From: Phytohabitans aurantiacus
GTDB taxonomy: Bacteria > Actinomycetota > Actinomycetes > Mycobacteriales > Micromonosporaceae
Assembly (NCBI RefSeq): GCF_027923225.1
Contig: NZ_BSDI01000010.1
Span: 79,367-143,366 of the forward strand
DNA: 64,000 nucleotides
Reading direction: 5' to 3'
The stretch's first letter is position 1, and the number at the start of each line of letters is the position of its first letter. Of the stretch, positions 58,557 to 64,000 are shown piece after piece. Made by a program: the position numbers and the translations under genes. The notes beneath the pieces are model-generated. The model had not been told where the DNA came from. It did not search any database and saw only the letters and a list, made by a program, of their open reading frames with translations.

Positions 58557-61500
58557 TCAGCTCTGGTACGCACGGATGATGGTCTGGTCGAGGGCGCTGC
58601 CACCGCTCGCCTTCACCGCCACCCGCAGCGACACCGCCTGCCCGGCCGCCACCTGCGGCAGCCGTGCCGTAAACCGGCCAGCGCCGTCCCGCGACACCGG
58701 CACCGTCTTCCAGGTGACGCCGTCGTCCACGGACGTCCACAGCCCGAACGACGTGATCCGCTGCCGGGCCACCCCGTGTGCCTGGTGCACGGTGAACGCG
58801 GCGTCCTGGCCGGCGGGGCGGTTCGCGATGTCCAGAGGGAGTTCGTAGTCGACCGATAGCAGCGGCACGGGAGCCGAGCCGGTGCCGCGCGGGCCCGCTG
58901 ACTTGAAGGTCCACGCGGTGCTCACCCGGGTCGAACTCGGCAGCCACCCGCTGTTGTCCACCTCGTGGACGAGCCGGTACGTGCCGCGCTCCGCCGGGAT
59001 CGCGAAGTCGCCCACCGACCCCTCGACCTCGCCCAGCAGTGCGCCGTTCCGGTACAGCGCGGTGGTCGCGTTGCCCAGTTCGAAGCAGGTGACCCGCTGG
59101 TGCTGGTCGGTCATCGGGACCAGTTCGACGTACAGGTGGCCCCGGGTGCGGCTGATCGGCTCGGGCGCGCACCCACCGACCAGCTCCGCTGGATCGTCGT
59201 ACCAGTCGGGGCGGAGCGGCTGGCGTACCCAGACCTTCTCGTGCCGGCTGCCCGGCGCGTACCTGCGCGGCGCTTCCTGGGTGACCAGGTCGTCGTAGAA
59301 CGCCTCGTCGATCCACCGGTACTCGGGCGACACGTAGTCGACGCGGTCACCGGAAAGGTCCCATGTGGTGGTGTCGGAGATGAGCCGCCCCGACGAGTTG
59401 ACCCCGTACCGCTTATGGCCGGTAGTCGTCTCCGGCTTGTCGAGCCGATGGAACCGCTGGTCGATGCGCACCAGCCTGGCCCGCTCAGCGGCGGTCACCT
59501 GATGTGACGCGTCGGCCGGCAGACCCGACGGGTGCGCCTTGATCACCTCGTAGAACGACGGGCCGGGCGCCTCCATCCCCGCCACCGTGTACGCCTGGAA
59601 CTCGCCGACGGCCGGCTCGTCCAGCGCAACGGCGTAGACGCCGCCGGCGCGGGCGCTGTCGTTCCACGCGAACGCGAAGTCGTACCAGCCGGAGCCGCGC
59701 CGGGCCCGCTGCTCGAAGTAGACGCCGACCGCGACCGGCGTGGTCTCCACGCCTTCGACGCCGACGTTCGCCGGCCGCGCGTTCGTGGCGTCCATCGTGA
59801 AGGCGGTGTCCGAGGTGAGCACGATGTCGGAGTCGCCGGTCAGCGCCATCCGCTGCAGCTCGACCGTCTCGTAGATGGAACCGGTGATGCTGTACCGGCC
59901 GGCCGGCACCCGGACCTTGACGCCCTCACCGTCCCGGTTCAGGTAGAACGTCGTGGCGAAGAGCGCCGGATCCTCCAGGTTGACGATCTGCCCGAACAGG
60001 AAGATGTCCGCCTCGGCGGGCGCGTCCGGCAGCGGCTTCATCGACAGTGACAGCTCGACGGTGGGCGGCTCCACATAGAACGCGACCGGCGTGGTCACCG
60101 TCCGGCCGCCGGCACGAGCGGTCACGGTCGCGGTGTAGTACCCGGTCGCCAGACCCTCCCGGTCGATGCGCAGCACCGCGGTACCCGTGCCGCCGGCATC
60201 GATCGCCAGCCTCCGCTCCGACAGCGTCGCGGCGCCGGGCGCCTTGGCGCCGAGCCGGTCGGTCACCGTGGCCGACAGCGCCACCGCCGCGTCGCGCGCG
60301 CCGATGTTCGTCCAGGCAAGCTTGGTCTCGGCGCCGCCGGCGCCGAGGTTGACCACGGCCTGGTCGGGCACGAGCGCACCGAGGGCACGCGCGGCGTTGA
60401 GCCTTCCTGATCCGATCGTGTACGCGTCAGCGCCCTCAAGCCGGTCCGCGGATCCGACGAGGGCCGCCTTGAGCGTGCGGGCATCCCAGTCAGGGTGCTG
60501 CTGGACCAGCAACGCGGCCGCGCCCGCGACGTGCGGCGCCGCCATCGAGGTCCCCGAGAGCGCCGTGTACCTCTCATCGACGATCCGCCCGATCCCCGTC
60601 CCCGACGCGCGGGCCGCGACGATCTCCACGCCCGGCGCCGCGATCTCCGGCTTGAGCGCGTTGGTGTTGATCACAGGGCCACGCCCAGAGAACTCGGCCA
60701 GCCGGTCGGCCCCATCCACCGCCCCCACCGTCAGCGCCGACGCCGCGGCGGCCGGCGTACTGATCAGCCGGTCAAGGGGATCGTTGCCCGAGGCGGCCAC
60801 CACCAGCGTGCCGTACTGTTCCGTTACCGCGTCGACTGCCTGAGACAGCGGGTCGGTACCATCACTGGCCTCGTACCCGCCGAGGCTCATGTTGATCACA
60901 TCTGCCCGTGGAGCCGCCCATTCCAGGCCGGCGATAATCTGCGAATCGCTGCCCAGGCCCAGATCGTCGAGCACCTTCCCGACGACCAGTCGCGCGTCCG
61001 GCGCCACGCCCCGGCGCTCCCCACCCGATCCGGCGCCGCTGCCCGCGACCGTGGCCGCAACATGGGTACCGTGCCCATGCCCGTCGACCGCCTCAGGGCT
61101 ACTGTCGGTGAAGTCCGCTGTCTCGGCGATCCTGCCCGCGAGATCCGGGTGCGTGGCGTCCACCCCGGTGTCCAGCACGGCAACCCGGGCGCCCCTGCCG
61201 GTGTACCCGGCGGCCCACGCCTGCGGCGCCGACACCTGGCGCAGGTTTCGATCCAGCTTCGCCTGCGTCGCGCGTACCCGATGATCAAGCCAGACCTTGC
61301 CCGCCGCCGCTTGGCCGGCCAGCGCGGTCATGGGCTTACCTTTCGGCTGCTTACCCGCGACCGCGCCGATGCTGCGCAGCTCTCGCCGCTCGACCAGACT
61401 GGTCGTGAACGCGCTCCGGGCGCGGCTGTCTGCCGGCTTTACGATTAGGGGCAACTCTTTGCTGCGCGCGTCGTCATACCCTTCCCGGATCAGCGTCGTC

Positions 61501-61862
61501 ACGTCGAACAGCGCCTCGTCGAGCACGCTGCCCACCAGCCCCGCCACCGTGCCGGGTATGACTCGCACGTGCCCATCGGCGCCGCAACTTTTGTGCAGGA
61601 TCCCGCTCCGCTGGGCCGGCCGAACCGACACCTCCGGGCACCCCGACGCTCTCGTATGGACGGTAACGACATCGCCGGTCAGCAGCGTCACCGTGTACGT
61701 CTCACCGGCTGGCAGGACGGGCGCCGGCCCCTGCCCAGATTTTTGAGCGAACGCCGGCCCGCCTGTGGTGGCGAGTAGTAGCGGGATGGCCAGAAAACTG
61801 GCAATTCTACGTATCGTCACGTCACGAAGACGCACGGCATCGTCGCCAGGTTGCACCCGCAT
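58557..61862 (-). CDS. Secreted subtilisin (S8), 1101 residues
   Basis: N-terminal signal peptide (about 16-40, IRRIASFLAIPLLLATTGGPAFA), then a prodomain, then an S8 domain with Asp in AVLDTGVDATHP (about 229), His in HGHGTHVAA (about 264) and Ser in GTSMAAPH (about 438). The 600-residue C-terminus is made of beta-rich modules without clear repeats (CARDB/Ig-like), ending around residue 1101. ATG 61862 is used; a GTG at 61820 would put the signal peptide at the very start and is an alternative. It probably degrades extracellular peptides. A palindrome follows its stop. Confidence 0.87.
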   Translation of the reverse strand: MRVQPGDDAVRLRDVTIRRIASFLAIPLLLATTGGPAFAQKSGQGPAPVLPAGETYTVTLLTGDVVTVHTRASGCPEVSVRPAQRSGILHKSCGADGHVRVIPGTVAGLVGSVLDEALFDVTTLIREGYDDARSKELPLIVKPADSRARSAFTTSLVERRELRSIGAVAGKQPKGKPMTALAGQAAAGKVWLDHRVRATQAKLDRNLRQVSAPQAWAAGYTGRGARVAVLDTGVDATHPDLAGRIAETADFTDSSPEAVDGHGHGTHVAATVAGSGAGSGGERRGVAPDARLVVGKVLDDLGLGSDSQIIAGLEWAAPRADVINMSLGGYEASDGTDPLSQAVDAVTEQYGTLVVAASGNDPLDRLISTPAAAASALTVGAVDGADRLAEFSGRGPVINTNALKPEIAAPGVEIVAARASGTGIGRIVDERYTALSGTSMAAPHVAGAAALLVQQHPDWDARTLKAALVGSADRLEGADAYTIGSGRLNAARALGALVPDQAVVNLGAGGAETKLAWTNIGARDAAVALSATVTDRLGAKAPGAATLSERRLAIDAGGTGTAVLRIDREGLATGYYTATVTARAGGRTVTTPVAFYVEPPTVELSLSMKPLPDAPAEADIFLFGQIVNLEDPALFATTFYLNRDGEGVKVRVPAGRYSITGSIYETVELQRMALTGDSDIVLTSDTAFTMDATNARPANVGVEGVETTPVAVGVYFEQRARRGSGWYDFAFAWNDSARAGGVYAVALDEPAVGEFQAYTVAGMEAPGPSFYEVIKAHPSGLPADASHQVTAAERARLVRIDQRFHRLDKPETTTGHKRYGVNSSGRLISDTTTWDLSGDRVDYVSPEYRWIDEAFYDDLVTQEAPRRYAPGSRHEKVWVRQPLRPDWYDDPAELVGGCAPEPISRTRGHLYVELVPMTDQHQRVTCFELGNATTALYRNGALLGEVEGSVGDFAIPAERGTYRLVHEVDNSGWLPSSTRVSTAWTFKSAGPRGTGSAPVPLLSVDYELPLDIANRPAGQDAAFTVHQAHGVARQRITSFGLWTSVDDGVTWKTVPVSRDGAGRFTARLPQVAAGQAVSLRVAVKASGGSALDQTIIRAYQS

Positions 61863-61926
61863 CGATACTTGCGTGAACCCGCATGGGGCGCGGGGGCGGC
61901 GAAGGGGTCCGGTAGCCTAGATCCGC

Positions 61927-61999
61927 GGGCCGCTAGCTCAATCGGCAGAGCTGAGGACTTTTAATCCTTAGGTTCGGGGTTCGAGTCCCCGGCGGCCCA
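61927..61999 (+). tRNA. tRNA-Lys (anticodon TTT)
   Basis: Acceptor GGGCCGC (61927-61933) pairs with GCGGCCC (61992-61998), discriminator A at 61999. D arm GCTCAATCGGCAGAGC, anticodon loop CTTTTAA (61958-61964) with anticodon TTT at 61960-61962 on a GAGGA/TCCTT stem, T arm GGGGTTCGAGTCCCC. CCA is not encoded. It lies between the subtilisin and the Fic module, a frequent integration neighbourhood. Confidence 0.95.
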
Positions 62000-62129
62000 C
62001 CCGAAACGCGTACCCAAACGCGGTGTAAGCGAGTGGTCGAGCGCGCCCGACGATCCGTACTCCTTTCCGAGTGGCCGGTACACACGATTGCAGGCTGTGG
62101 TTATGAGGCGGCAGCATCCGGTGCTAAAT

Positions 62130-62150
62130 GTGTACACAATCGGGTACACT
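62130..62150 (+). promoter_or_regulatory. Operator and leaderless promoter of the Fic toxin-antitoxin operon
   Basis: The palindrome GTGTACAC (62130-62137) and the inverted repeat TGTAC (62131-62135) ... GTACA (62144-62148) overlap the -10 box TACACT (62145-62150), which is six bases from ATG 62157. An autorepressing antitoxin bound here would block transcription. Confidence 0.7.
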
Positions 62151-62156
62151 TTGGAA

Positions 62157-62474
62157 ATGTTGATCGAGACCTTGTCCGTTCGCGAGGCGCGCGAGCAGCT
62201 GCCCAGTGTTCTGGAACGGTTCCGCAAGGGGGACCGTACCCCGGTGGGCGTGGGTTCACATCGCAAAACTGAGGCAGTCATGGTTCCAGTCGAGGTGTTC
62301 GACGAGCTCACTGCCGAGCGATCCCGGTCGTTGACGCAGGCAGCGGCATCGGTGCGGGCCGAAGGACTTGCGGTTGCCGCCGATGTTGATGCCATCACTG
62401 AACGTTGGGCGCGTGGTGAGATCAGCACCGTGCAGATGCGTGAGCTAGTTCGGCAACTGTACGGCGCATCGTGA
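62157..62474 (+). CDS. Chimeric antitoxin: Phd/YefM-like N-terminus with FicA inhibitory helix
   Basis: 105 residues. The first 55 (LSVREAREQLPSVLERFRKGD, then EAVMVPVEVFDEL) look like the Phd/YefM DNA-binding and dimerisation fold. The C-terminal half has SVRAEG at 65-70, the Ser-xxx-Glu-Gly motif of FicA antitoxins whose Glu blocks the ATP site of Fic, then ERWARGEISTVQMRELVRQL, similar to the rest of VbhA-type antitoxins. It overlaps the Fic gene as GTGA and precedes it, as in known FicTA pairs. The start is the leaderless ATG at 62157; longer upstream extension is not needed. Confidence 0.82.
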   Translation: MLIETLSVREAREQLPSVLERFRKGDRTPVGVGSHRKTEAVMVPVEVFDELTAERSRSLTQAAASVRAEGLAVAADVDAITERWARGEISTVQMRELVRQLYGAS

Positions 62475-63043
62475 CCGTCGATCCGTACATGGACCCCGAT
62501 AGCGGGGTGCTGCGTAACCGGCTCGGCATCAGGGACCCCGAGCGGCTGCGTGAGGTGGAGGCGGGTCTGACATTGGCGGCGCTGGCTGATCTCGGCACGC
62601 GGACGCTGCCTGGCGGCTACGACCTGACTCACTTGCAGGCCTTCCATCGGGAAATATTCGGCGACCTCTATCCGTGGGCTGGCGAGATCAGAGCGGTGGG
62701 CATCGCCAGGTCGGACCCGTTCTGCCTGCCGCAGCACATCGAGGCGTACTCGGCGGAGGTGTTCGGCAGCCTGGCGAAGGAGCGGTACCTGCGCGGGCTG
62801 CCGCGCGATGGCTTCCTTGACCGGTCGACTCACTACTTCGCCGAGGTCAACGCGATCCACCCCTTCCGTGAAGGCAACGGCCGGGCGCAGCGCGCCTTCT
62901 TTCGTCAGCTCAGCCGTGAAGCGGGATGGTCCATCGACTGGGCGGATCTCGACCCACACGCCAATGAAGCTGCATCGATGGCTTCACTTCGCGGCGACAA
63001 CGGCCCGCTTCGCCGCCTCCTCGACGGCTTGGTCACTCCCTGA
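62471..63043 (+). CDS. fic: Fic/Doc-family toxin (AMPylator)
   Basis: A 190-residue Fic domain protein. The active-site motif HPFREGNGRAQR at 130-141 matches HxFx(D/E)GNGRxxR exactly, with the flap region (FCLPQHI) before it and the DLYPWAGEIR motif near residue 65. It would transfer AMP from ATP to a target, probably a type II topoisomerase as for known FicT toxins (inference). GTG start coupled to the antitoxin by GTGA. Confidence 0.93.
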   Translation: MTVDPYMDPDSGVLRNRLGIRDPERLREVEAGLTLAALADLGTRTLPGGYDLTHLQAFHREIFGDLYPWAGEIRAVGIARSDPFCLPQHIEAYSAEVFGSLAKERYLRGLPRDGFLDRSTHYFAEVNAIHPFREGNGRAQRAFFRQLSREAGWSIDWADLDPHANEAASMASLRGDNGPLRRLLDGLVTP

Positions 63044-63273
63044 CGTTCGCGGTTAATCGGCCATCGTCAGGGACGTCCGGCATCCCGCCGTGACCTTGCC
63101 ATCTGTACAGGCAGCGGGTCACCGGCGACCGTCAGAACCGGTTTCGCATTCTGCTGCGCTAAGCCCACCAACAGCCCCTGAGATGCGGGGTGCTGACGCG
63201 GGCCTGTGTCGACATGGGAAACGGGTCACGAACGCTCCCGTGGTGCGCTTGTCTGTGTATTACTGTCGGTTGC

Positions 63274-63672
63274 GTGGAGGAAGACGGCCATAGCGCGGCG
63301 TACCAGCCGTTGACCTTGGCCCAACTGAGCGCACTGCTGGTCGGCACCGACGAGTCGCGGCGGTGGCGGCTAGTTGCAGAGTTCCTAGAGGAGTTCCGCT
63401 GGGAGCAGCCCCACACGAGGGGCGAAATGCTGGCGGCTGAACCTCCGAGCACAGGCGACGAGCGCTGGGACGTGTTCCTGGCCGCGCTGGCAGAGTACCT
63501 TGCGGCGCGCGACGGCCAGCGAGGCCCATTATGGGTTGAGCCGAGGTCGCTGCGACGGTTGTGGTTCCCGTTCAACACCCGTGCGGCGCGGGTCGATGCG
63601 TTGGTCCACGCGCCGGCGGCGTTCCGGCGACGAGGCGTGTACGTCGCCGCGCAGGAACTGGAGGTCGCGTGA
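63274..63672 (+). CDS. Helical first protein of a nucleotidyltransferase-type toxin pair
   Basis: 132 residues from the GTG at 63274, seven bases after TACTGT; no ribosome site. Segments such as FLEEFRWEQPHTRGEMLAAEP, GDERWDVFLAALAEYLAARDG and LRRLWFPFNTRAARVDALVHAPAAFRRRGVYVAAQELEVA recall the small upstream partners of DUF6036-type nucleotidyltransferases in actinomycetes. Its stop overlaps the next start as GTGA, the usual coupling, but the partner is cut off. Confidence 0.65.
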   Translation: MEEDGHSAAYQPLTLAQLSALLVGTDESRRWRLVAEFLEEFRWEQPHTRGEMLAAEPPSTGDERWDVFLAALAEYLAARDGQRGPLWVEPRSLRRLWFPFNTRAARVDALVHAPAAFRRRGVYVAAQELEVA

Positions 63673-63706
63673 GCGCCGATGATCCGCTGCTCGACCCAGC
63701 TTTTCA
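63669..63706 (+). pseudogene. Truncated start of the partner nucleotidyltransferase
   Basis: GTG 63669 begins MSADDPLLDPAF, the expected N-terminus, but after about nine codons the sequence changes to unrelated DNA, and no nucleotidyltransferase motif (GG..SD) follows. The frame ends at 63773 without domain. The break is near 63700. Confidence 0.55.
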
Positions 63707-63867
63707 ACGGCACGTCATACGGGTTCCGGCTCGTCGCCACCAATCTCTCCGGCGACTCGGCACCGTCCAATGAGGCATGGGCCCGCCCACTACCACCCCT
63801 GCCCAGAGCGCCAGGGAACCTGCGCGCGTACGCCGGCAGCTCGCACGTCACGCTCAAATGGGATCCC
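63707..63867 (+). pseudogene. Fibronectin type III domain fragment, out of context
   Basis: In one frame from about 63707: NGTSYGFRLVATNLSGDSAPSNEAWARPLPPLPRAPGNL (key residues: Tyr, Asn-Ser-Pro-Ser-Asn-Glu ending strand G, then the start of a second repeat with VTLKW). This is the end of one FnIII repeat and start of another, with no start codon or protein around it, stopping where the IS begins. Confidence 0.6.
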
Positions 63868-64000
63868 TGTCAACGACGGCTGAAAACTGAGCAGGTTGCG
63901 ACGGCTGAAAACTGAGCACCTGGGTTGATGGTTTGTCCTACTTGTTGCGGTCTTTAGCGAGTAGTTCGCGGCGGGCTTTGGTGCGGTAGGAGTCGCCGGC
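63868..64000 (-). mobile_element. End of an IS21-family insertion sequence (continues past the window)
   Basis: The terminus begins TGTCAACGACGG at 63868, has two 20-base direct repeats (CGACGGCTGAAAACTGAGCA at 63874-63893 and 63899-63918, 25-base period), as IS21 ends carry multiple transposase sites, and contains the 3' end of istB. Confidence 0.75.
63938..64000 (-). CDS. istB: IS21-family helper ATPase IstB, C-terminal end (partial)
   Basis: The minus strand reads GDSYRTKARRELLAKDRNK and stops at 63938. SYRTKARRELL is the characteristic C-terminus of IstB, the transposition helper ATPase. The rest lies past the right edge. Confidence 0.75.
   Translation of the reverse strand, partial: AGDSYRTKARRELLAKDRNK

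Noticed and set aside
58557..58600. Palindrome at 58495-58548 as an IS end or att site
   Set aside because: No integrase, no target duplication or element border is seen; an operator or terminator explains the symmetry better.
61961..62959. Long minus-strand open frame beside and through tRNA-Lys
   Set aside because: Its end (SNPEPKD) is the antisense translation of the tRNA, and the rest runs antisense to the antitoxin and Fic genes with no domain or start site.

Overview
The window is high-GC actinobacterial chromosome, most likely from a member of the Micromonosporaceae. This is inferred from several things read directly: strong GC bias at third codon positions, many GTG/TTG starts, many starts placed 6-8 nt after a TANNNT box (leaderless transcripts), a mycothiol synthase, an orphan GlnR regulator, a SAM-IV riboswitch, a cysteine-rich sulfur leader peptide, an HBHA-like operon and folate-dependent YgfZ beside Fur. 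Almost all of it is ordinary core chromosome packed with short overlaps; accessory DNA lies at about 28.0-28.3 kb, 35.1-36.0 kb, 40.4-42.5 kb and from 57 kb to the right edge.

Layout. 0-4.4 kb: acetyltransferases, PaaN-type aldehyde dehydrogenase, a beta-lactamase-fold serine enzyme. 4.5-6.7 kb: cold-shock protein and a solitary groEL behind two CIRCE operators. 7-12.7 kb: double-GNAT protein, a membrane-embedded subtilisin, aerobic glycerol-3-phosphate dehydrogenase, a lipoprotein. 12.8-23.4 kb: FAD-linked oxidase, HD hydrolase, FUSC exporter, SAM-IV-controlled class V aminotransferase, PrsW protease, an orphan GroES-like protein, AI-2E permease, DinG helicase, DUF402. 23.3-34.1 kb: phosphate block: SigJ-type sigma factor, PPK2, PHO-box-controlled DUF47-Pit transporter, Gfo/Idh oxidoreductase, NUDIX hydrolase, pstSCAB with its own PHO box, and mshD. 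34.2-40.3 kb: polysaccharide deacetylase, a gene-free repeat island, GlnR, membrane proteins, and a sulfur operon (Cys leader peptide, rhodanese SseA, SseC).

40.4-42.5 kb holds a two-gene module of lower-GC appearance (IMPase-family phosphatase plus an unrecognised 429-residue protein). 42.6-48.4 kb: a 1433-residue secreted subtilisin with carboxypeptidase-regulatory and Kelch repeats, divergent from a winged-helix regulator/membrane-protein pair. 48.4-57 kb: DsrE, nitrobindin-like protein, Fur, YgfZ, BKACE enzyme, ReAV-type asparaginase, the XRE/HBHA/DUF2516 cluster, alanyl-tRNA editing, EI24 membrane protein. 57-64 kb: AAA/DUF234 ATPase, a third subtilisin, tRNA-Lys, a Fic toxin with a chimeric Phd/FicA antitoxin, a truncated nucleotidyltransferase-type pair, a stray fibronectin-III fragment and the end of an IS21-family element.

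How it works together: phosphate supply (Pst high affinity, Pit low affinity, PPK2 polyphosphate) is tied together by PHO boxes; sulfur supply by a SAM-IV switch and a cysteine attenuator; proteostasis by groEL plus an unlinked GroES-like protein. The most unusual items are the chimeric Fic antitoxin, the membrane-fused subtilisin, the 91-bp inverted-repeat island beside glnR, the IMPase/unknown pair, and two collapsed toxin-type gene pairs. All family assignments are from sequence recognition by eye; no search was run.
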